NCBI GenBank assembly: GCA_015259305.1
Contig: JABZGO010000095.1
Location: 1-6,942 of the forward strand
Direction: 5' to 3'
Origin: Alloprevotella tannerae
Lineage (GTDB): Bacteria > Bacteroidota > Bacteroidia > Bacteroidales > Bacteroidaceae
DNA length: 6,942 nt
Positions 1 through 6,942 of this stretch are shown here, piece after piece. The stretch's first letter is position 1. Each line of letters opens with the position of its first letter. Under the pieces are notes generated by a model. It was not told where the DNA came from. It saw only the letters and a program-made list of their open reading frames with translations, and made no database searches. The position numbers and the translations under genes are program-made.

Positions 1-998
1 GAACTATAGGCATGATTGAAAACCCCGAGACGGGTGCGCTTGAGAATTTTGGAATTGAGAAGTTCCGTAGTTTAGTGCCAGAACTAAAGCATCTGAAATA
101 TAGAATAGACGTACTGACATTTACGCCGCCTATTGATTCCAGCGACATGAACCCAGCACATTGGACAGAAATTGCAAACATAATTAGCAAGAACTACCTT
201 CGATATGATGGTTTTGTAATATTACATGGTACAGACACTATGGCCTATACAGCCTCTGCGCTAAGTTTCATGCTGGAAAATATTGGAAAGCCTGTTATCA
301 TCACAGGCTCACAGCTCCCCATTGGTCAATTGCGCACAGATGGAAAAGAAAATTTCCTGACAAGTGTGGAAATTGCTGCTGCAAAGACTGCTGATGGAGA
401 GCCTTGCGTCCCTGAAGTTTGTATCTTTTTCGATAGCCTTTTAATGCGCGGCAACCGCACAACAAAGATTAACTCTGAGGGTTTTAACGCTTTTCGTTCA
501 TACAATTTTCCGCCTTTAGCTCACGCTGGCATCACCATTAAATATGATACACGTTTAATCTTAAGACCAGACAAGCAAAAGCCATTCACACCTCATTTTA
601 AGTTGGATGATCACGTCATTGTACTAACAATTTTCCCAGGAATTCGCCAAGATTATGTCGAACGACTTTTAGATTTTGAAGGATTAAAAGCAGTTGTTCT
701 GAAAACGTACGGATCCGGCAATGCTCCTCTTCGCCCTTGGCTTGTTAATCTCCTACGTAAGCTTAGCGAAAATGGCATTATCATCGTTAATATTACCCAA
801 TGCCCTAAAGGAGCGGTAGAAATGAAACGCTACGAGACAGGATTACAACTGCTACAGGTTGGAGTAAGTAATGGCTATGACGCGACTCTGGAGTGTACAA
901 TTACCAAGTTAATGTATCTTATAGGTGAAGGTTTTAGCCGAAAAGAGATTGTACGATGGATGAACACCGACATAGCAGGAGAGATTTCAATACAATAG
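1..998 (+). CDS. ansA: Type I L-asparaginase (AnsA-like), 5'-truncated by window edge
   Basis: Hydrolyses L-asparagine to aspartate and ammonia, probably in the cytoplasm, since type I enzymes lack a signal peptide. The reading frame is open to the left edge: codons 3-11 read T-I-G just before the first visible Met (12-14), matching the family signature GGTIGM. That Met is therefore internal and the true start, with the GG of the signature, lies upstream; about 10-15 residues are missing. The Thr at 3-5 should be the first catalytic nucleophile. Counting from Met 12-14, other active-site motifs are intact: substrate-binding DSSDM (42-46), HGTDTM with the second Thr-Asp pair (T74, D75), and RGNRTTK with the catalytic Lys (K152). 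GSGNAP and NITQC near the C-terminal domain also fit AnsA. It ends with TAG at 996-998. A lipoprotein gene follows after 45 bp on the same strand, so co-transcription is possible. The family call is firm; the type I assignment rests on similarity to E. coli AnsA and the lack of a visible export signal, whose region is cut off. Confidence 0.95.
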   Translation, partial: TIGMIENPETGALENFGIEKFRSLVPELKHLKYRIDVLTFTPPIDSSDMNPAHWTEIANIISKNYLRYDGFVILHGTDTMAYTASALSFMLENIGKPVIITGSQLPIGQLRTDGKENFLTSVEIAAAKTADGEPCVPEVCIFFDSLLMRGNRTTKINSEGFNAFRSYNFPPLAHAGITIKYDTRLILRPDKQKPFTPHFKLDDHVIVLTIFPGIRQDYVERLLDFEGLKAVVLKTYGSGNAPLRPWLVNLLRKLSENGIIIVNITQCPKGAVEMKRYETGLQLLQVGVSNGYDATLECTITKLMYLIGEGFSRKEIVRWMNTDIAGEISIQ

Positions 999-1043
999 TT
1001 ATCTAAGTCAACAAAGCGAAGCAGTCCGCTGCAAACCATCTTT

Positions 1044-2168
1044 ATGAAAGCCCTCGTAGCACCCTCTTTGTTGCTATTATTCAGCTTATTATTCTCTACC
1101 TGCCATAATAAGCCTGAAGTGTTGTCAACAAGGAGGGAGATACCACTACAATACGCCACCTTACTTCAACTGACGGCTGCCGACTCTTTTACTATTGCCA
1201 CGATTAAAGATCCATACGACACAACTAAGATTTTGCAGAGCTATTGCTTGCTAGAAAAGGATGTAACACCACCGAAAGCTTTGCCAAAATCTACAACTAT
1301 CATTCGCATTCCTCTTCAACGAGCAGCAGTTTTTTCTTCCGTTCACCTCGCTTTATTACAAGAGTTACACGCCATACGTCAAGTTAGAGGCGTTTGTGAT
1401 ACACAGTTTATCATTGATCAAAACTTACAAGCACTCATTCAGCATCGACGACTCACAAACTACGGGGGAAGTCTGCGGCCGGATCTTGAATTATTGGTTG
1501 CGACGCGTGCTGATGCACTTTTAGTTTCTTCACTTGTTGATGTAGATCGACCTGAATTGCGAAAAACGGGCATTCCCATTATAGAATGTGCCGACTATTT
1601 GGAGACCTCTGCTTTAGGGCGTGCAGAGTGGGTCAAGTTTTTTGGACTTCTATTTGGCAAAGGACAAGCTGCAGACAGTATTTTTCGACAAGTAGAAGAC
1701 CGCTATCAATCTCTCACACGTCAAGTACGTACACTTCGTCAACGCCCATCTTTGCTCGTAGAAACAAAACAAGGTGGCGTTTGGTATGTTCCAGGGGGTA
1801 AAAGCACGATGGGCGAAATTTACCAATCAGCCGGTGCAAACTATTTGTTCAGTTATTTAAACAAAAGCGGCTCTGTCGCGCTTTCGTTTGAAACAATATA
1901 TAAAAAAGCGCGAAATGCTGACTTTTGGTTGATCAAATATGGAGATACTACCCCCTTATCATATCAACGACTCAAGGCTTCCTACACTCACTATAGCGCC
2001 TTCAAAGCCTTTCGACAACATAACATTTATGCCTGCAACACGCTTCAAAAGAGTTTTTACGAAGAAACGCCTTTCCATCCCGAACGACTATTGGAGGACC
2101 TCATAGCGTTATTTCATCCACAACTTTTACCGGATCATCGACTACGTTATTTTGAACCATTGCAATAA
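1044..2168 (+). CDS. FecB/BtuF-type substrate-binding lipoprotein of an iron/cobalamin ABC transporter
   Basis: Likely the ligand-capturing component of an importer for iron-siderophore, heme or cobalamin, anchored by lipid outside the inner membrane. The 374-aa product begins with K2, a hydrophobic run (4-17) and a lipobox-like F-S-T-C with Cys20 as the predicted lipidation site; Phe at -3 and Thr at -1 are less usual. Residues about 86-360 look like a periplasmic-binding-protein 2 fold (PF01497): a first lobe with IIRIPLQRAAVFSS (86-99), LRPDLELLVATRADALLVSS (144-163), the E195-W-V-K-F-F-G-LLFGK linker helix, a second lobe with VWYVPGGKS (246-254) and GANYLF (264-269), and a closing HPERLLEDLIALFHP (345-359). 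The start ATG has no Shine-Dalgarno, usual in Bacteroidota, but gives an intact signal peptide. The permease gene begins 22 bp downstream, which supports a joint transporter. The ligand cannot be read from the sequence, so no gene symbol is given. Confidence 0.9.
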   Translation: MKALVAPSLLLLFSLLFSTCHNKPEVLSTRREIPLQYATLLQLTAADSFTIATIKDPYDTTKILQSYCLLEKDVTPPKALPKSTTIIRIPLQRAAVFSSVHLALLQELHAIRQVRGVCDTQFIIDQNLQALIQHRRLTNYGGSLRPDLELLVATRADALLVSSLVDVDRPELRKTGIPIIECADYLETSALGRAEWVKFFGLLFGKGQAADSIFRQVEDRYQSLTRQVRTLRQRPSLLVETKQGGVWYVPGGKSTMGEIYQSAGANYLFSYLNKSGSVALSFETIYKKARNADFWLIKYGDTTPLSYQRLKASYTHYSAFKAFRQHNIYACNTLQKSFYEETPFHPERLLEDLIALFHPQLLPDHRLRYFEPLQ

Positions 2169-2190
2169 ACTTTTTGTCTACGATTAAGAT

Positions 2191-3228
2191 ATGCCATACA
2201 ATAATATACATGTAGGCAATCAAAACGTGATTAAATGGGGAGGCTCACTGTTTCTCTTTAGCTTACTCTTCTTTAGCAATTTAGTCATAGGAAGCACTTC
2301 GCTTTCGCTCTCTCAGATCATTGACGCTCTGTTTAACCAAGGAACATCTGATGTTGTCACCCACTTTATTGTAGTTGAAACGCGTCTGCCCGCTGCAGCG
2401 ACCGCAACATTAGCAGGCGGCTCACTTGCCGTTATCGGACTTTTACTCCAAGCCTCATTCCATAATCCTTTGGCAGACCCCGGCTTATTGGGTGTTTCGG
2501 GAGGTGCAAGTCTTGGAGCAGCCATATGTATATTGTTAATAGGCATCAATTATTCAAGTGCAGAAGCTGCTATAGGCTTTTCTGTCACTATTCTGTCTGC
2601 ATTTATAGGTGCTATCATTGTTACCTTACTCCTTTTCCTCTGTAATAAACTATTTAAAAACTCACTTATCTTACTCCTTTTCGGAGTATTGCTGAGCTAC
2701 ACACTCAATGCGATTGTGACAATGCTCAACTTTCAGGCCTCACTCGATAATCTTCGCTCGTTTTTCAGCTGGCAAATGGGTGACTTCTCGAGCCTTACCT
2801 TATCTGATCTTCCCATCTTCGCTTTACTCAACCTCGCCGGATGCTTGTTAGCACTGACGCAGACTAAGCCTCTTAACCTATTACGAATGGGTGACGACTA
2901 TGCAAGAAATGCAGGTATTCACGCCAGAAGCTTTCGCGCCATAACCCTATTAGCTGCTGGCCTGTTGACAGCTACAGTCACCGCATTTTGTGGACCTATA
3001 GCTTATATAGGTTTAGTTACATCCCATTTTACTCGCATTTTGTTTCATACGAGCGATTATCGTAGCTTACTTCCGCTATCTATACTTTGGGGTGGCAGTA
3101 TTGCACTTTTATGCAACCTCATCTCCTCACTACCCGGAGCCAACGGACTTATACCAATTAACACAACAAGCTCAATCTTGAGCTTACCTTTCCTTATCCT
3201 TCTACTCCTAAGGTGGAGCAAAAAGTAA
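2191..3228 (+). CDS. FecCD/BtuC-family ABC transporter permease
   Basis: Inner-membrane channel subunit of an iron-siderophore, heme or cobalamin importer, normally working as a homodimer with two ATPase subunits. The 345-aa length is normal for the family (about 330-350). The protein is strongly hydrophobic throughout, with a first membrane segment at about 18-35 and roughly nine to ten in all. Family signatures are clear: RLP at 65-67, LAGGSLAVIGLLLQ at 74-87, then NPLADPGLLGVSGGASLGA at 92-110. A cytoplasmic loop with ARNAGIHAR (238-246) precedes GPIAYIGL (268-275). The segment after that reads VTSHFTR, where most relatives have a Pro in the equivalent of Ser278 (as in VIPH or AVPH), a small deviation in the region facing the ATPase. 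It follows the binding-protein gene by 22 bp, so the two are almost surely one operon. No FecE/BtuD-type ATPase gene follows; 740 bp of non-coding sequence does. Confidence 0.95.
   Translation: MPYNNIHVGNQNVIKWGGSLFLFSLLFFSNLVIGSTSLSLSQIIDALFNQGTSDVVTHFIVVETRLPAAATATLAGGSLAVIGLLLQASFHNPLADPGLLGVSGGASLGAAICILLIGINYSSAEAAIGFSVTILSAFIGAIIVTLLLFLCNKLFKNSLILLLFGVLLSYTLNAIVTMLNFQASLDNLRSFFSWQMGDFSSLTLSDLPIFALLNLAGCLLALTQTKPLNLLRMGDDYARNAGIHARSFRAITLLAAGLLTATVTAFCGPIAYIGLVTSHFTRILFHTSDYRSLLPLSILWGGSIALLCNLISSLPGANGLIPINTTSSILSLPFLILLLLRWSKK
3168..3185. repeat. 18-bp near-perfect palindrome inside the 3' end of the permease gene
   Basis: Arms AAGCTCAA (3168-3175) and TTGAGCTT (3178-3185) are exact reverse complements around a 2-base centre. 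It lies inside codons for the last membrane segment of the permease, so it may be a by-product of coding. No function is assigned. Confidence 0.35.
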
Positions 3229-3254
3229 TAGCTCACTTGTTTATAGTGTTAATT

Positions 3255-3298
3255 GAAAAAACGCCCTCTGCTTATATACTTCTATCTGCTTAGCAGAG
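3255..3298 (-). terminator. Possible terminator hairpin after the permease gene (reads best on the minus strand)
   Basis: CTCTGCT (3266-3272) pairs perfectly with AGCAGAG (3292-3298) across a 19-base loop; a smaller alternative hairpin, CTGC-TTA-GCAG, occupies 3286-3296. The A-run at 3256-3261 becomes a T-run after the stem when read on the minus strand, giving a terminator-like shape, but no minus-strand gene is seen to need it. On the plus strand the stem follows the permease stop by 37 bp but has no T-tract. Function and direction are uncertain. Confidence 0.25.
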
Positions 3299-3344
3299 AG
3301 TCATAAGCCTATTAGACATATTTATTTGTAAACCTTTGAGCTCT

Positions 3345-3353
3345 GACTAAGAA
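3345..3353. repeat. 9-bp direct repeat, left copy, flanking the tandem repeat
   Basis: GACTAAGAA here recurs exactly at 3428-3436. The two copies bracket the 21-bp tandem array. They could be a diverged part of a larger repeat unit, a duplication scar, or chance. Confidence 0.5.
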
Positions 3354-3415
3354 TGATTTGCTCCCACCAAACAATGATTTGCTCCCACCAAACAATAGTT
3401 TGCTCCCCGTCAAAC
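3352..3415. repeat. Tandem repeat, three units of 21, 21 and 22 bp
   Basis: Units lie at 3352-3372, 3373-3393 and 3394-3415. The first two are identical; the third has a few changes and one extra base. All share an AAT start, a TTTGCTCCC core and a CAAAC end. A weak fourth copy may precede the array (3334-3351, containing TTTG and GCTC). Read on the minus strand, the array gives a heptapeptide pattern LFGGSKS in one frame, but that frame (70 codons over 3312-3524) has no other protein character. I treat this as a non-coding, slippage-prone repeat; a longer array in relatives is possible. Confidence 0.9.
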
Positions 3416-3427
3416 GATAGGTAAAAG

Positions 3428-3436
3428 GACTAAGAA
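3428..3436. repeat. 9-bp direct repeat, right copy, flanking the tandem repeat
   Basis: Exact second copy of GACTAAGAA from 3345-3353, lying 12 bp after the last tandem unit. Confidence 0.5.
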
Positions 3437-3748
3437 AAGCAGCCGGCGACTTGTTAAAAGATGAAAGTATAGTGCATTCATAAACGACTCTTTTTTTGAT
3501 TGAAAAATTAAGACAAAATAGCAAGCATACAAAAAATCTTATAAATCGTAGCTTTGGAAAGGTTCAGCAGCAACAAAGATCAAACCATTCAATATTTTTC
3601 TGTTAGAAACAGGAACTCTGTCTATCTTTAACCTACCTCCCGCCTAATTCAATATGGCAAGTGAATTGTTATCAAAATTCTTTATATTATAAAGAGTATA
3701 AGTACTTACTTTTTTTCGATTTTCAGGCTGTATTAACTCAGACAAGAT

Positions 3749-3785
3749 CCCCTTGTTTAAGACTCTATGCTTCGGTAATAAGGGG
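3749..3785. other. Intergenic stem-loop
   Basis: CCCCTTGTT (3749-3757) can pair with AATAAGGGG (3777-3785): nine pairs, one of them G-T, with a 19-base loop. It has no T-tract after it, so it is not a standard terminator on the plus strand. It stands out as a G/C clamp in otherwise A/T-rich sequence. It could belong to an RNA leader or a small RNA, or be without function. Confidence 0.35.
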
Positions 3786-3825
3786 CGATAAAAGGCAAGC
3801 ATTGGGTATGCACAAATTTGTACCG

Positions 3826-3858
3826 CCACATATGTTTTCGGAGAATCAAAATATGTGG
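3826..3858. promoter_or_regulatory. Inverted repeat just upstream of the ATPase-like gene's promoter
   Basis: CCACATAT (3826-3833) and ATATGTGG (3851-3858) are perfect reverse complements separated by 17 bases. Pairing can continue by three A-T pairs if G3834 is bulged. The right arm ends about 17 bp before the putative -33 element, a position suited to a regulator-binding site, though a hairpin in an upstream transcript is equally possible. No known operator was recognised. Confidence 0.35.
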
Positions 3859-3874
3859 AAAATGCTTTGTCTAT

Positions 3875-3906
3875 ATTGCATATCAGAATTGTTTGTCTTA
3901 TCTTTG
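3875..3906 (+). promoter_or_regulatory. Bacteroidota-type promoter (-33/-7) for the ATPase-like gene
   Basis: TATCTTTG at 3899-3906 matches the Bacteroidota -7 consensus TAnnTTTG in every fixed position and is followed by CAG, a common context. Upstream, ATTG at 3875-3878 lies 20 bases away and can serve as a one-mismatch -33 TTTG element. Transcription would start near 3912, giving a leader of about 57 bases before the ATG at 3969. As no terminator is seen after the first gene, this promoter may also drive the oxidoreductase gene. Confidence 0.6.
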
Positions 3907-3968
3907 CAGATAAATTTACGAAACAATATTTCTGACCATAGGGTAACTATTCTCATTGAACAACATAT

Positions 3969-5156
3969 ATGGAGACTTTTTTCCAAACCCATGCCTATCT
4001 TGTAGAGCATCTACATACGACTGTGCGCCGCTCTTTAATGGATACGATCGATTGGAGCTATCGCATGATTGCAATTAGAGGGCCGCGAGGCGTAGGCCGA
4101 ACCTCATTTTTGCTCGAATATGCCAAAGAAAATTTCGACATTCAGCTACATCAGTGTCTGTATGTCAATATGAACAACTTCTATTTTCAAGGTCACGGCT
4201 TAGTAGAGTTTGTCGGAGAATTTGTAGCTCGCGGCGGACAAGTGCTGCTTATTGACCAAGCATTCAAACTACCTGATTGGAAAAACCAGCTTGTAGAGAT
4301 TTATCGTAAATACCTCTATCTGCGTATTGTATATACGACGACTTCTGTTGGCTACAACAAGGAAGATGGTGATCACGAATTAAATCGTATCACGCATAGC
4401 TACGTGCTTCATGGCTTTTCATTCCGAGAATATATCAATCAGCAGACTGGTTACGAGCTGGGTACTTATACGCTTTCGGAAATTCTAAATGACCATGAGC
4501 GCATCTTAAAGGCTATCCTACCAAAAGTGAAGCCTTTTGAGCACTTTCAGAACTATCTGCACCATGGTTACTATCCTTTCTTTTTAGAGAATCGTAACTT
4601 TATGGAGGCACTTCTGAAAGCTATGAATAACATGATTGAGGTAGACATTCTCTTTGACAAACAAATCGAACTGAAATATTTGTCACGCATCAAGAAGTTG
4701 CTATATTTGCTCGCCGCTGCAGGAGAAGATTTCTCACCAAATGTAAGCAGATTGGCAGAAGAAATACAAACATCACGCGCTACCGTAATGAACTATCTCG
4801 AATATCTCGAGGAAGCGCGCTTGATAAATATGGTGTATAAAGAAGGTGACTCTTTCCCCAAAAAACCGGCAGCTGTAATGCTCCATGACACAAATTTAAT
4901 CTACGGTATAAAGGCTGGAGAAATAACAGAGCAAACAGTAATGGAGACATTCTTCGTCAACGTTTTATGGAGACATCATACGATCTCTAAAGGAAGACGC
5001 CCTGGCTTCTATACCATAGATGGGACTACAGAAATTTGTGTATGTGAGAAGGCACGCAGACCCAAACGTTCTGAAAATTTCTACTACGCAAAATACAATA
5101 CAGAAATAGGCCGCGACAATGAAATACCCATTTGGTTGTTTGGCTTCCTATATTAA
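3969..5156 (+). CDS. P-loop ATPase/DUF4143-family protein with altered Walker motifs
   Basis: The 395-aa protein belongs to the large AAA-like ATP-binding family common in Bacteroidota, recognisable by its architecture and its ending (IPIWLFGFLY, usually IPLWLFGFLY). Order of parts: N-terminal helix with RRSLMDTIDW (20-29); P-loop GPRGVGRTS (38-46); Walker B-like VLLIDQ (92-97) then LPDW; sensor strand RIVYTTTS (119-126); LHGFSFREY (148-155); a winged-helix-like segment (about 240-290, with RLAEEIQTSRATVMNYLEYLEEARLI); and a C-terminal DUF4143-like domain (about 300-395). Relatives usually have GxRGVGKTT, LDE and TGSS. Here the P-loop Lys is Arg44, the Walker B Glu is Gln97 and the sensor reads TTTS, so hydrolysis may be impaired. 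The C-terminal FEVGGK-type motif is also changed (ICVCEKARR, 356-364). The frame is intact, arguing against simple decay. It has its own promoter and lies 43 bp before the pyruvate oxidoreductase gene. The biological role of the family is not established. Confidence 0.88.
   Translation: METFFQTHAYLVEHLHTTVRRSLMDTIDWSYRMIAIRGPRGVGRTSFLLEYAKENFDIQLHQCLYVNMNNFYFQGHGLVEFVGEFVARGGQVLLIDQAFKLPDWKNQLVEIYRKYLYLRIVYTTTSVGYNKEDGDHELNRITHSYVLHGFSFREYINQQTGYELGTYTLSEILNDHERILKAILPKVKPFEHFQNYLHHGYYPFFLENRNFMEALLKAMNNMIEVDILFDKQIELKYLSRIKKLLYLLAAAGEDFSPNVSRLAEEIQTSRATVMNYLEYLEEARLINMVYKEGDSFPKKPAAVMLHDTNLIYGIKAGEITEQTVMETFFVNVLWRHHTISKGRRPGFYTIDGTTEICVCEKARRPKRSENFYYAKYNTEIGRDNEIPIWLFGFLY

Positions 5157-6942
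<1,786 letters not shown>

Larger units (their letters stand above)
3229..3968. other. 740-bp intergenic region with repeats, hairpins and a promoter, no convincing gene
   Basis: Between the permease stop and the ATPase-like start I find no open frame with recognisable protein character. Short frames on either strand lack family motifs, have odd composition, or depend on the tandem repeat. I looked for remnants of the missing ABC ATPase (a GxxGxGKS/T P-loop or an LSGG signature) and saw none in any frame. Contents in order: a hairpin with an A-tract on its left (3255-3298), a 21-bp tandem repeat (3352-3415) within 9-bp direct repeats, an A/T-rich stretch without clear structure (about 3440-3690), a stem-loop (3749-3785), an inverted repeat (3826-3858) and a promoter (about 3875-3906). 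No tRNA or rRNA hallmarks were seen. Confidence 0.7.

Noticed and set aside
875..1159. Minus-strand frame of 94 codons across the asparaginase end and lipoprotein start
   Set aside because: It is antisense to two well-supported genes and shows no protein family character.
1586..1801. Plus-strand frame of 71 codons inside the binding-protein gene
   Set aside because: It is out of frame with a clear family member, rich in Ser, Arg and Cys as shadow frames often are, and has no motif.
2313..2549. Minus-strand frame of 78 codons inside the permease gene
   Set aside because: It is antisense to the most conserved part of the permease and shows no independent support.
3312..3524. Minus-strand frame of 70 codons with LFGGSKS repeats
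   Set aside because: The heptapeptide pattern comes entirely from the 21-bp DNA repeat, the rest has no recognisable character, and no minus-strand promoter was seen. Kept only as a repeat observation.
3549..3556. TAGCTTTG as a second -7 promoter box on the plus strand
   Set aside because: It fits TAnnTTTG but has no TTTG/TTG element at the right distance upstream and no gene or known RNA after it.
3623..3630. TATCTTTA as a promoter for a small RNA in the gap
   Set aside because: One mismatch in the -7 box and no usable -33 element at a fitting distance.
3691..3716. A/T-rich hairpin running into a T-tract as a plus-strand terminator
   Set aside because: The stem has only two G-C-containing positions, one of them a G-T pair, and the T-run is consumed by the stem, so it is too weak to call.
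3644..3829. Minus-strand frame of 61 codons in the intergenic gap
   Set aside because: Short, A/T-driven composition, no motif and no promoter.
3229..3968. Decayed FecE/BtuD-type ATPase gene filling the gap
   Set aside because: The gap has about the right size, but no P-loop, Q-loop or LSGG signature remnant could be read in any frame.
3661..4005. Plus-strand frame of 114 codons starting with GTG and overlapping the ATPase-like gene
   Set aside because: It contains the promoter and inverted repeat of the next gene, overlaps its start, and has no motif.

Overview
The window looks like chromosomal DNA from an anaerobic Bacteroidota, most likely order Bacteroidales (a Porphyromonas- or Prevotella-like organism). 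This is inferred from four things: protein style; moderately AT-rich DNA; start codons preceded by A/T-rich leaders with no Shine-Dalgarno; and a TAnnTTTG-type promoter. The genus is not fixed by anything seen here. All recognised genes are on the + strand.

Left block (1-3228) is a tight run of three genes. The first is a type I (cytosolic-type) L-asparaginase whose first codons lie left of the window. Then, after 45 and 22 bp, come a lipoprotein of the FecB/BtuF substrate-binding class and a FecCD/BtuC-type permease for iron-siderophore, heme or cobalamin uptake. The ATPase subunit such a transporter needs is not in the window.

Middle block (3229-3968) is 740 bp without a convincing gene. 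It holds a hairpin just after the permease, a 21-bp tandem repeat of about three copies flanked by 9-bp direct repeats, two stem-loop or inverted-repeat elements, and a good Bacteroidota-type promoter about 60 bp before the next gene.

Right block (3969-6942) starts with a 395-aa protein of the Bacteroidota P-loop ATPase/DUF4143 family. Its catalytic motifs are altered: Walker A Lys is Arg, and the Walker B acidic partner is Gln. After 43 bp follows the first half (581 codons, open to the window edge) of a pyruvate:ferredoxin/flavodoxin oxidoreductase, the central pyruvate-oxidising enzyme of anaerobes. The ATPase-like gene and the oxidoreductase gene may be co-transcribed, as no terminator is seen between them.

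No tRNA, rRNA, CRISPR array, insertion sequence or phage gene was seen. The points most worth a second look are the motif-degenerate ATPase next to the oxidoreductase, the structured and repeat-bearing 740-bp gap, and the transporter without its ATPase.
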